From contig JAKSBO010000942.1 in the NCBI GenBank assembly GCA_022361095.1, forward strand, positions 1-7,360: a stretch of DNA of 7,360 nucleotides. The letters run 5' to 3'. Of the stretch, positions 1 through 6,579 are shown piece after piece. Each line of letters begins with the position of its first letter. Within the stretch, counting starts at the first letter, position 1. The position numbers and the translations under genes are program-made. The notes beneath the pieces were generated by a model that saw only the letters and a program-made list of their open reading frames with translations, had not been told where the DNA came from and did not search any database. The DNA comes from Desulfobacterales bacterium (lineage in GTDB: Bacteria; Desulfobacterota; Desulfobacteria; Desulfobacterales; Desulfobacteraceae).

Positions 1-1881
1 CAGACCCGCCATAATGAAATCCAGCTTCTGGGTAACGGTGAGTGGTGTATTGCTCTTGGTGGCCGTGACTGCTCCTTGCAGATGCATGAGCAGAAACTGC
101 TTGAGATCTCTATAACCCAGGAGAGCCTGACCCGTGAGATCAAAGTTGCCAAGGCCGCTGGTCTGGATAAGCAGGTTGAAGCCCTTGAATCAGACCGCAC
201 TGTTCTCGCCCGCATGGAAGATGAATCCGAGCGTTTCGGTGTTGCTGTCGGTCTTGACTCCGCCACCACCTTCGAATGTATTGTAGACGGTAATCGCCAC
301 TACTTCATGGAGGCGAACACCCGTATCCAGGTTGAGCACCGCGTTACCGAGCTGGTTTACAAACTCAAGTTCACCAACCCTGAAGACATCGGGGACTACT
401 TCATTGTAGAGTCTCTGGTGGAAGCCATGGCTCTGCTTGCCATGCACAAAGAGCGTCTCCCCCGTCCTGAGAGACGGCCCCGCTTCGGTGCTGGAGCAGA
501 AGCCCGTCTCAACGCCACAGACAGCTCCCTCTCCCCTTCCGCCGGCGGCCGCATCCGTTACTGGTCCGACCCCATTGAAGGCGAGATCCGAGATGATCAG
601 GGTATCTGCATCAAGAACCCTGACACCGGCCTGTTCATGCCCTACAGCGTAGCTGGTGCTTACGATTCCAACATCGCTTTGCTCCTCACCAAAGGGGAGA
701 ACAGACTCGACAGCTACAATCACCTTTCCAAGGTTCTGCGCACCACCACCATGCGCGGTGCAGACCTGGCAACCAACCTGGAGTTCCACTACGGTCTTGT
801 CAACTGGTTCATCGGCAACAATGTCATGGCCAAGCCCACCACCCGTTTTGTTGTTCCCTACCTCACATTGGTTGGAAAGCTTAAGGACGAGGCGAGCAAG
901 ATTGATGTGGTGTTTGCTTTCATTTCCATGAAAAAGCATTATGCCAAACTTTATTCAGAGAACCTGAAAGCACTCAAGGCGGTTTCCGAGACTCTGGACC
1001 GCAAAGGCACCCTGCTGACCCGCCCCATGGAGATCCTCCTTAAAGATCCCCATCTGCTTTCCGGGTGGCTGAGCATAAACCGCAAAAATTTCGAGCTCAA
1101 ATATGGTAAGCTTGTCTGGCTGCGTAACCCTCTGGTTGTCATTGAAGAGACCTATGAGTATCTCAACATGTCCTGGAACGATGAAAGGCCTGCCGCTGAG
1201 ATGATCTGGTCACACGACAACGATTTGCTGCAGAAAGCCAGTGCTTTCTACGCAGACCTGTGTGAAGCCTTTGACCTTGATAAAAATGATTATGTCAAGC
1301 TCAATGAGATCCTTGCCAATGGTATGCCTCAGGGTAAGTTTGATGCTGATACCTGGGCTCAGATCCAGGCTGCGCATCAGGGCTTTTCAATTGGTAACGA
1401 GCTGATGGGCCTGCTCTATCTGGTGGGTGTCAACACCAACTTCTACGATTTCAAGGTAGAGGATAATCTGGAAGTGACCATCCCTGAATATCTCAATGAT
1501 CCTGACCTCCAGGCCCAGATGAAAAAGGTTCTGGTTCCGCCGCCCTCAACCAAGGCGGATGAGATTGTTACTCCTGGCGGCGGTATGTATTATTCTCAGG
1601 AAGCTCCGGGCATGCCTGCCTTTATCCAGGAAGGTGATCATTTTGAAAAAGGGCAGCCTCTGTTCATTCTTGAAGTTATGAAGATGTTCAACAAGGTTCT
1701 TGCACCTTTCGCCGGTACTGTTGACAAGATTGTCATCGAAGGTGGTGACGGTGTTATTGTTCAAAAAGGGCAGACCATCTTCAAGGTTACCCCGGATGAG
1801 AAGTTTGTTGAAGTTGATTCCAAGGCGATCGCCAAAGAGCGTCGCGATTGTACCTTAGAGTACATGATGCCTGTTTTTTAG
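1..1881 (+). CDS. Biotin carboxylase with C-terminal biotinyl domain (5' end outside window)
   Basis: Frame 1 is open from the first base to a TAG at 1879-1881, giving 626 visible residues; the N-terminal ATP-grasp part is missing. Residue numbers count from the window edge. The protein should carboxylate biotin using ATP and bicarbonate, probably in the cytoplasm. Seen: the GRDCS stretch (21-25); the catalytic block EANTRIQVEH (104-113), matching E288, N290 and R292 of E. coli AccC; GAGAEARLNATD (163-174); R197 in EIRDD, likely equal to AccC R338; and YDS (221-223). The typical carboxylase part ends near residue 290. Residues 290-515 match no domain I recognise. A biotinyl domain follows from about 522, with EVMKM and biotin-lysine K561. 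From RDC to the catalytic Glu it is about 22 residues longer than AccC as I remember it. Proline codons never use CCA (0 of 27), unlike the next genes. A start at TTG 76 is implausible because the family homology runs straight through it. Function is well supported; the substrate partner is not. Confidence 0.88.
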   Translation, partial: QTRHNEIQLLGNGEWCIALGGRDCSLQMHEQKLLEISITQESLTREIKVAKAAGLDKQVEALESDRTVLARMEDESERFGVAVGLDSATTFECIVDGNRHYFMEANTRIQVEHRVTELVYKLKFTNPEDIGDYFIVESLVEAMALLAMHKERLPRPERRPRFGAGAEARLNATDSSLSPSAGGRIRYWSDPIEGEIRDDQGICIKNPDTGLFMPYSVAGAYDSNIALLLTKGENRLDSYNHLSKVLRTTTMRGADLATNLEFHYGLVNWFIGNNVMAKPTTRFVVPYLTLVGKLKDEASKIDVVFAFISMKKHYAKLYSENLKALKAVSETLDRKGTLLTRPMEILLKDPHLLSGWLSINRKNFELKYGKLVWLRNPLVVIEETYEYLNMSWNDERPAAEMIWSHDNDLLQKASAFYADLCEAFDLDKNDYVKLNEILANGMPQGKFDADTWAQIQAAHQGFSIGNELMGLLYLVGVNTNFYDFKVEDNLEVTIPEYLNDPDLQAQMKKVLVPPPSTKADEIVTPGGGMYYSQEAPGMPAFIQEGDHFEKGQPLFILEVMKMFNKVLAPFAGTVDKIVIEGGDGVIVQKGQTIFKVTPDEKFVEVDSKAIAKERRDCTLEYMMPVF

Positions 1882-1904
1882 GCACCTGTTTACAAGAACA
1901 GCAT

Positions 1905-1940
1905 AAAAAAGCCCCCACCGTTGCCGGTGGGGGCTTTTTT
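1905..1940 (+). terminator. Strong intrinsic terminator after the biotin carboxylase
   Basis: A perfect 10-bp GC-rich stem, GCCCCCACCG (1911-1920) with CGGTGGGGGC (1925-1934), has a TTGC loop and is followed by six T (1935-1940). Six A (1905-1910) precede it, so it could stop transcription in both directions. It sits 23 bases past the stop codon and separates this gene from the downstream operon. Confidence 0.95.
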
Positions 1941-2177
1941 GCTTGCTTTGTCACTTAATATAAATTAATGTAAAAAATTAGCAAATTTTAGTTCATATTA
2001 TTTCGAGGATCAACACTCAGAACGACTAAAATCACGATACAATTCAAACACTTACAACTTTCAGAAAATAATATAACCAAGGGGCAAGTCAACGCAAAAT
2101 AATTATTGCAAAGAGTGTGCTTTTACGATACGCAGTATGCACATGAAAAAAATTTGGTAGAAGAAAGCATTAAAGGG

Positions 2178-2218
2178 GTTAAGTGGAGATTCCGGCTGTT
2201 GGCTTAACGCAATAGCCG
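2178..2218 (+). promoter_or_regulatory. Leader hairpin with a competing inverted repeat upstream of the carboxyltransferase
   Basis: CGGCTGTTG (2193-2201) pairs with CAATAGCCG (2210-2218), a 9-bp stem with one G-T wobble and an 8-base loop. The loop contains CTTAAC (2203-2208), the exact complement of GTTAAG (2178-2183). The two pairings overlap, so they are probably alternatives. There is no T-run after the stem, so it is not a simple terminator. It lies 26 bases before the ribosome binding site and could be a leader structure or a protein-binding palindrome. Pairing is seen; function is inferred. Confidence 0.4.
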
Positions 2219-2244
2219 AAACTAAATGCAAAAAATTCTACACC

Positions 2245-2250
2245 AAGGAG
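2245..2250 (+). promoter_or_regulatory. Ribosome binding site that fixes the carboxyltransferase start
   Basis: AAGGAG ends five bases before ATG 2256. The in-frame ATG at 2226 has no such site, so the start is set at 2256 and not ten codons earlier. Confidence 0.85.
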
Positions 2251-2255
2251 ACAGT

Positions 2256-3806
2256 ATGAATACAGCTGACAAGATCAAATTATTCAAAGAGCGCAAAGCT
2301 GAGGCCAGGCTTGGTGGTGGTGAATCCAGGATTGTAAAGCACAAGGCTCAGGGCAAGGCTACAGCCAGAGAGCGTGTTGAACTGTTCCTGGATCCAGGAA
2401 CTTTTGAAGAATTTGACACGTTCAAGACCCACCGCTGCTACGACTTCGATATGGAAAAGACCCATTTTTATGGTGACGGTGTCGTAACCGGTTGCGGAAA
2501 AGTGAATGGCCGACTTGTATATGTTTTTGCGCAGGACTTCACCGTCTTCGGTGGCTCGCTTTCCGAGACATATGGCGAAAAGATCGTTAAGATAATGGAT
2601 TTGGCTTTAAAAAACGGCGCACCATGTATCGGACTCAATGACTCGGGTGGAGCCCGTATCCAGGAGGGTATTGAATCGCTTGCCGGATACTCCTATATCT
2701 TCTTGAGAAATGTTCTTTCATCAGGTGTCATACCTCAGTTATCTGCAATTTTTGGTCCATGTGCCGGAGGCGCTGTGTACTCGCCAGCCTTGACCGACTT
2801 TATCGGGATGGTTCAAAACAACTCCTATATGTTCCTTACAGGTCCAGGCGTTGTTAAGACTGTCTGTCATGAGGACGTGACCACTGAGGAGCTTGGCGGT
2901 GCTTCTATGCACTCTTCACGATCTGGAGTCTGTGACTTCGCAGGCGCCTCTGAGGTCGATGTCATTGAGTGGTTAAGGACCCTGCTTTCGTATATGCCGC
3001 AGAACAACATGGAAACCACTCCCTTTGTTGAGACTAATGATCCGGCAACCAGGCGGGTGCCTGAGCTGAACACCATCATACCTGATAATATGAATGCTGC
3101 CTACGATATGAAACAGCTTATTCTGTCGACAGTTGATGATGGTATCTTCACAGAGATCAAGGCAAATTTTGCACAGAATATCATCGTTGGATTTGCCCGC
3201 TACAACGGTCGTTCCGTTGGTATTGTTGCCAATAATCCTTTAAATCTGGCTGGTGTTCTTGATATCGATTCTTCAAAAAAGGGGGCTCGTTTTGTACGTT
3301 TCTGTGACTGCTTCAATATCCCCGTAATCACTTTTGTTGACGTTCCCGGATTCCTTCCTGGTACGAATCAAGAGTTCAACGCTGTTATTCTTAACGGCGC
3401 TAAGCTTCTCTACGCCTATTGTGAGGCAACCATTCCAAAAATTACCATTATTACTCGTAAAGCATATGGTGGTGCCTACTGTGTTATGTCTTCAAAGCAT
3501 ATCCGTGGTGACATTAACTACGCTTGGCCAACAAGCGAGGTCGCGGTTATGGGTGCCTCAGGTGCTGCCGGCGTTCTTCATGGTCGTAATGCTCAGTCAA
3601 TGGACAATCCACAAGAGTTCCTGGCTGAAAAAGTTGAAGAGTACCAGGATAAGTTTTCCAATCCCTATGTTGCTGCCAGCCGCGGCTACATCGATGATAT
3701 CATCGAGCCTGCCGAGACCAGAATTCGTATCATCAACGCACTGAATGCAACCCAGGACAAGCGTGACACCAACCCAATGAAAAAGCATGGAAATATCCCA
3801 CTATAA
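2256..3806 (+). CDS. Acyl-CoA carboxyltransferase subunit (PccB / MmdA / transcarboxylase 12S family)
   Basis: This 516-residue protein has the normal length for the family (about 510-530) and is complete. By family it transfers a carboxyl group between biotin and an acyl-CoA, typically propionyl-CoA/methylmalonyl-CoA, as a cytoplasmic oligomer. Seen in order: [19 protein letters not shown] (34-52), FGGSLSE (98-104), [10 protein letters not shown] (129-138), [16 protein letters not shown] (167-182), GPGVVK (196-201), VDVPGFLPG (361-369), GGAY (405-408), [16 protein letters not shown] (422-437) and the family ending KKHGNIPL (509-516). The two crotonase-like halves and both Gly-rich oxyanion sites (G171-G172 and G406-A407) are present. 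Residue 409, where S. coelicolor PccB has the specificity residue Asp422, is Cys. The small gene follows after 47 bases. The C-terminal half resembles PccB more than the sodium-pump decarboxylases, but with a 5S-type partner downstream a transcarboxylase 12S role is at least as likely, so I give no symbol. Confidence 0.93.
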   Translation: MNTADKIKLFKERKAEARLGGGESRIVKHKAQGKATARERVELFLDPGTFEEFDTFKTHRCYDFDMEKTHFYGDGVVTGCGKVNGRLVYVFAQDFTVFGGSLSETYGEKIVKIMDLALKNGAPCIGLNDSGGARIQEGIESLAGYSYIFLRNVLSSGVIPQLSAIFGPCAGGAVYSPALTDFIGMVQNNSYMFLTGPGVVKTVCHEDVTTEELGGASMHSSRSGVCDFAGASEVDVIEWLRTLLSYMPQNNMETTPFVETNDPATRRVPELNTIIPDNMNAAYDMKQLILSTVDDGIFTEIKANFAQNIIVGFARYNGRSVGIVANNPLNLAGVLDIDSSKKGARFVRFCDCFNIPVITFVDVPGFLPGTNQEFNAVILNGAKLLYAYCEATIPKITIITRKAYGGAYCVMSSKHIRGDINYAWPTSEVAVMGASGAAGVLHGRNAQSMDNPQEFLAEKVEEYQDKFSNPYVAASRGYIDDIIEPAETRIRIINALNATQDKRDTNPMKKHGNIPL

Positions 3807-3853
3807 TTTCAAGGGTTCACTGATTAGACAAAAACAAAATCAAAGGTGACCGA

Positions 3854-4060
3854 ATGGCTGATGATAAAAGTAAAAAAATGGCAGCGGCTCTAGCTGGCGT
3901 CAATGCTTACATGATGGAAGAAGAGGCGATTGCTGCCGCCCAGGCAGAACAGGCAGCCAAACCTTCAATCCAGTTTAGTCCATGGGCAATGAGTGGTCGT
4001 CAGGAAATGATGTCCATGCGAACAATGTTACAATTAAAAGCGTTTAGCCGCTTAAGATAG
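3854..4060 (+). CDS. Small carboxylase-operon protein, 68 residues, function unknown
   Basis: ATG 3854 has an AAAGGTGA element just upstream and the frame ends in TAG at 4058-4060. The protein has a Lys/Asp-rich start, an Ala/Glu-rich stretch (10-35) that should be helical, and a distinctive C-terminal part with SPWAMSGRQ (42-50), then a Met/Arg-rich tail ending FSRLR. There is no signal peptide or membrane segment, so it is not a normal OadG gamma subunit. It lies 47 bases after the acyl-CoA carboxyltransferase and 30 bases before the 5S-type subunit, so it is probably translated with both. Small extra subunits are known in biotin enzymes (the epsilon subunit of actinobacterial acyl-CoA carboxylases; MmdD/MmdE of Veillonella methylmalonyl-CoA decarboxylase), and an assembly role is a reasonable guess. 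I cannot place it firmly in either family. Confidence 0.75.
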   Translation: MADDKSKKMAAALAGVNAYMMEEEAIAAAQAEQAAKPSIQFSPWAMSGRQEMMSMRTMLQLKAFSRLR

Positions 4061-4090
4061 ATTTATTTTTCAGGCTATAGGAGAAATGAA

Positions 4091-6049
4091 ATGAGTGAAA
4101 ACGTACAGTCCACAGAAATACGATACGAAGCTGATCGCCCAGCCGCTGAAAATCCAATAAAAATAATGGATCTGAGTTTCCGTGACGGCCATCAGTCCCT
4201 GTTCGCCACCCGTGGCCGTACAGAGGACATGATTCCCGTTGCTGAGATGATGGATGAAATTGGCTTCTGGGCCGTCGAGACTTGGGGTGGTGCTACCTTC
4301 GATACCATGCACCGGTTCCTCAACGAAGATCCATGGGAGCGATTGAGAACCTTGAAGCGTTACATCAAGAAGACGCCTTTTGCTATGCTGCTTCGTGCTC
4401 AGAACCTGGTAGGTTACAGAAACTACGCTGACGATTTGGCCGCGGCTTTCGTTGATAGAGCCGCTGAGAACGGTATTGATGTTTTCCGTACCTTTGACGC
4501 CTTGAACGATTATCGTAACTTTGAAACCGTTGTTAAGCAAATTAAGAAGAGCGGCAAGCACTTTCAGGGATGTATCTGCTACTCCTTGACCGAGCCTCGC
4601 CTCGGTGGTGAAGTATACAACCTGGAATACTACGTGAATAAGGCCAAGGATCTTGAATCTATGGGCGCGGATTCTATCTGTATTAAGGATATGGCAGGTC
4701 TTATTGCTCCTTACGATGCTTTCTCTATGATCAAGGCCTTGAAAGAAGCTGTCAGCGCGCCAATCCACCTGCACTCTCACTCTACCTCCGGTATGTCCCC
4801 GATGAGTCATCTCAAGGCCATTGAGGCAGGTGTTGACATTATCGATACCTGTATGACCCCATATGCATATCGCACCTCTCATGCTGCGGTTGAGCCGCTT
4901 GTAATGGCACTTATTGGAACCAACCGTGACACGGGCTTTGATATCAAGAAGCTGGCTGAAATCAACGAAGTACTGGAAAAAGAGGTTATGCCTAAGTACA
5001 AGCATCTCCTTGATGACTCTAAGGTTTCTGTCATTGATATCAACGTACTGCTCCACCAGACGCCAGGCGGAATGCTTTCCAACCTGGTTAATCAACTGCG
5101 TGAGATGGATGCACTTGATAAGATTGATGATGTGTATAAAGAGCTGCCTCGCGTACGTCAAGAGCTTGGTCAGGTCCCACTGGTTACCCCGACATCTCAG
5201 ATTGTTGGTGTACAGACCGTTAACAACGTTCTTTATGATACCGAAGACGAACGTTATAAGATGATCACCGGCCAGGTTAAGGATCTATGCTACGGTCTCT
5301 ATGGTAAGACTGCAGTACCAATCGACCCAGAGCTACAAAAGAAGGCACTTAAGGATTATCCTCGCGGTGAAGAGCCTATTACCTGTCGTCCAGCCGAGAT
5401 TCTTGAGCCAGAGCTTGATAAGGCAAAAGCTGAAATTGGCGATCTGGCCAAAGATATGGACGATCTGATCACTTACGCCAAGTTCCCGGTAACCGGTAAA
5501 AAATTTCTTGAGTGGAAGTACGGTGTTACATCTCCGCCTCCAGAGGTTATGCCTCTTACCATGGATAAGGTTAAGGAAGCTGATGAGCTTGTTGCCAAGG
5601 CTAAAGCCGGTGAACTTGTTGAGAAGAAGCCTGAGACACCTGAGAAGACTGATCGCCTCCGTACCTTCAACGTCTTTGTTGATAATGAGTACTTCAACGT
5701 AGAGGTTGATCCTACAGGCGAGATGCCGGCAATGGTTGGTGCTCCAGCCGCACGTCCTGCAGCACCTGCTGCCGCTGCCCCAGCTGCTGCCGCGCCTTCT
5801 GCCGCTGCTGCCGCGCCTGCTGCCGCTGACGTTGATGGAACCGCACTGGTTGCCCCAATGCCTGGTATGATCATAAGTTATGCGGTTGCTGTAGGTGATA
5901 CTGTCAATCAAGGTGATACCATCTGTGTTCTTGAAGCCATGAAGATGGAGAACGCATTGGCCGCCCCATGTAGCGGTGAAATCAAGGAACTCAGCTTTTC
6001 CAGTGGTGATTCTGTACCTAAGGATGCAGTCCTTGCAGTAATTGGCTAA
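4091..6049 (+). CDS. 5S/PycB/OadA-type carboxyltransferase fused to a biotinyl carrier domain
   Basis: A 652-residue protein starting at ATG 4091 behind AGGAGA (4079-4084). It should move a carboxyl group between carboxybiotin and pyruvate/oxaloacetate. The N-terminal TIM barrel holds the metal and active-site motifs: RDGHQS (31-36, metal ligand D32), WGGATFD (65-71), NEDPWERLR (78-86), LLRAQNLVGYR (100-110), K199 in IKDMAG (the lysine carbamylated in this family) and HLHSH (226-230, ligands H228 and H230). QTPGGMLSN marks the following post-barrel domain. A linker of almost only Ala and Pro (about 548-579) leads to a biotinyl domain with EAMKMEN and biotin-lysine K618, 34 residues from the end, as usual. 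The two-domain plan matches OadA/PycB; in Propionibacterium transcarboxylase the same parts are separate 5S and 1.3S proteins. No beta/gamma sodium-pump subunits are nearby, so with the PccB-type gene upstream I favour transcarboxylase over oxaloacetate decarboxylase. Pyruvate carboxylase subunit B remains possible given the upstream biotin carboxylase. Confidence 0.93.
   Translation: MSENVQSTEIRYEADRPAAENPIKIMDLSFRDGHQSLFATRGRTEDMIPVAEMMDEIGFWAVETWGGATFDTMHRFLNEDPWERLRTLKRYIKKTPFAMLLRAQNLVGYRNYADDLAAAFVDRAAENGIDVFRTFDALNDYRNFETVVKQIKKSGKHFQGCICYSLTEPRLGGEVYNLEYYVNKAKDLESMGADSICIKDMAGLIAPYDAFSMIKALKEAVSAPIHLHSHSTSGMSPMSHLKAIEAGVDIIDTCMTPYAYRTSHAAVEPLVMALIGTNRDTGFDIKKLAEINEVLEKEVMPKYKHLLDDSKVSVIDINVLLHQTPGGMLSNLVNQLREMDALDKIDDVYKELPRVRQELGQVPLVTPTSQIVGVQTVNNVLYDTEDERYKMITGQVKDLCYGLYGKTAVPIDPELQKKALKDYPRGEEPITCRPAEILEPELDKAKAEIGDLAKDMDDLITYAKFPVTGKKFLEWKYGVTSPPPEVMPLTMDKVKEADELVAKAKAGELVEKKPETPEKTDRLRTFNVFVDNEYFNVEVDPTGEMPAMVGAPAARPAAPAAAAPAAAAPSAAAAAPAAADVDGTALVAPMPGMIISYAVAVGDTVNQGDTICVLEAMKMENALAAPCSGEIKELSFSSGDSVPKDAVLAVIG
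5783..5824 (+). repeat. Two 21-bp tandem repeats in the Ala/Pro linker
   Basis: The 21-mers at 5783-5803 and 5804-5824 differ at one base and share GCTGCTGCCGCGCCT. They encode part of the Ala/Pro hinge before the biotinyl domain. The repeat is in frame (7 codons), so copy-number change would alter linker length without breaking the protein. Confidence 0.85.
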
Positions 6050-6116
6050 TGCGATCGTTTCCTTTCAAAAAGGATAGATGGGGTGGGATGGACTTTTCTA
6101 TTCTAACATAAAAAAC

Positions 6117-6141
6117 CTGGCTCTTAAGAGCCAGTTTTTTT
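6117..6141 (+). terminator. Intrinsic terminator of the carboxyltransferase operon, probably bidirectional
   Basis: CTGGCTCTT (6117-6125) and AAGAGCCAG (6126-6134) form a perfect palindrome, giving a 7-bp stem with a TTAA loop, followed by seven T (6135-6141) and then more T after one A. Six A at 6110-6115 become a T-run on the other strand, so it can also end the minus-strand gene at 6198-6497. A smaller hairpin TCCTTT (6060-6065) / AAAGGA (6069-6074) lies before it. Confidence 0.92.
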
Positions 6142-6197
6142 ATTTTTGGGATTTTGTTCGGGATGGATGGAATCAAACCGTTGGTTAGACAGACGCC

Positions 6198-6497
6198 CTA
6201 TCTTTTTATCTTGGGAAGAACATACTCTTCGTATGTGGTTGGACCGTCTTGATACATCTCCATCATTGTAGTAGCATTGATTGTTCTGATCTCACTTTCT
6301 TTCCAAGATCGCCAATTTTCAAAAGTTTGCCATGTGCTGATGACGAGCATCTGGTTGGGATCATCATGCCCGAAGTATGTTTCAGCGGATATGTAGCCTT
6401 CCACGTTCATTGCGTCCGACCGCATTTGATTCAACAGTACCCGAACCTCTTGTTCTTTGCCTGGTTTGAACTTTCTTCTGATCAAAACTTTAAGCAT
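6198..6497 (-). CDS. ABM-domain (dimeric alpha/beta barrel) protein
   Basis: A complete 99-residue protein read on the minus strand from ATG at 6497-6495, with an excellent ribosome binding site, AAGGAGGT, at 6509-6502. The pattern VLIRRKFKPGKE (4-15), EGYISAETY (33-41), DDPNQMLVISTW (45-56) and FENWRSWKESE (59-69) is that of the antibiotic biosynthesis monooxygenase (ABM) superfamily, whose members are about 100 residues and usually dimers. Some members are monooxygenases or IsdG-type haem-degrading enzymes. The IsdG Asn is not at position 7 (Arg here) and there is no His near position 77, so haem degradation is not supported. The true substrate is unknown. It is convergent with the carboxyltransferase operon, shares its terminator, and has its own promoter region, so it is a separate unit. 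Confidence 0.85.
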   Translation of the reverse strand: MLKVLIRRKFKPGKEQEVRVLLNQMRSDAMNVEGYISAETYFGHDDPNQMLVISTWQTFENWRSWKESEIRTINATTMMEMYQDGPTTYEEYVLPKIKR

Positions 6498-6510
6498 GAC
6501 GACCTCCTTG

Positions 6511-6539
6511 GATAAAAATAAATGAGAATCTTCTTTATC
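6511..6539 (-). promoter_or_regulatory. Inverted repeat with weak Fur-box likeness upstream of the ABM gene
   Basis: GATAAA (6511-6516) and TTTATC (6534-6539) are inverted copies 17 bases apart. Between them AATGAGAATC (6521-6530) matches nine of ten bases of the left core of the Fur box. Over the full 19-base consensus the match is only 11. The site lies between the proposed transcription start and the ribosome binding site, where a repressor could act. Confidence 0.25.
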
Positions 6540-6550
6540 GCATTAAAGAT

Positions 6551-6579
6551 TAAGTAAATTCTTTTTGGGCTTTTGTCAA
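6551..6579 (-). promoter_or_regulatory. Candidate sigma70-type promoter for the ABM gene
   Basis: On the minus strand a perfect -35 TTGACA (6579-6574) is followed after 17 bases by TACTTA (6556-6551), a weak -10. Transcription would begin near 6544, leaving a leader of about 45 bases to the start codon. The -35 and spacing are good; the -10 is poor. Confidence 0.45.

Larger units (their letters stand above)
1941..2255 (+). other. AT-rich intergenic spacer and 5' leader of the carboxyltransferase operon
   Basis: No credible gene is present in these 315 bases. The first two thirds are very AT-rich; the last 100 bases become mixed and carry the hairpin-forming leader annotated separately. The operon promoter should lie here. 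I found no convincing pair: TATAAC at 2072-2077 has TTACAA (2052-2057) only 14 bases upstream, and TTGCAA (2106-2111) has only TACGCA at a 17-base spacing. A weak inverted repeat TGTGC (2116-2120) / GCACA (2139-2143) is also present. Confidence 0.6.

Noticed and set aside
76..78. TTG as the start of the biotin carboxylase
   Set aside because: The frame stays open to the window edge and residues upstream of it are still typical biotin carboxylase sequence, so the gene simply begins outside the window.
190..939. 249-codon open frame on the minus strand inside the biotin carboxylase
   Set aside because: It lies antisense to a region with clear biotin carboxylase motifs and its translation resembles no protein I know; it is a shadow of the real gene.
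2178..2218. Stable H-type pseudoknot riboswitch
   Set aside because: Only one base would have to span a 6-bp helix, which is sterically unlikely, and the element matches no riboswitch class I know.
2226..2255. Start of the PccB-type protein ten codons earlier
   Set aside because: No ribosome binding site precedes ATG 2226, while AAGGAG is ideally placed for ATG 2256, where the family homology begins.
4070..5161. 363-codon open frame on the minus strand inside the 5S-type gene
   Set aside because: It overlaps the most conserved part of the carboxyltransferase, including all metal-binding motifs, and has no recognisable domain; it results from low stop-codon frequency in the antisense frame.
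5473..5874. Ala-rich minus-strand open frame over the linker
   Set aside because: The composition is just the reverse complement of the GCC/GCT-rich linker.
4091..6049. Alpha subunit of a sodium-pumping oxaloacetate decarboxylase
   Set aside because: The sequence family fits, but there is no membrane beta subunit or gamma subunit nearby and the operon partner is an acyl-CoA carboxyltransferase.
6198..6497. IsdG/HmoA-type haem-degrading monooxygenase
   Set aside because: The fold family fits, but Arg replaces the expected Asn at position 7 and no His is found near position 77, so only the general ABM family is supported.
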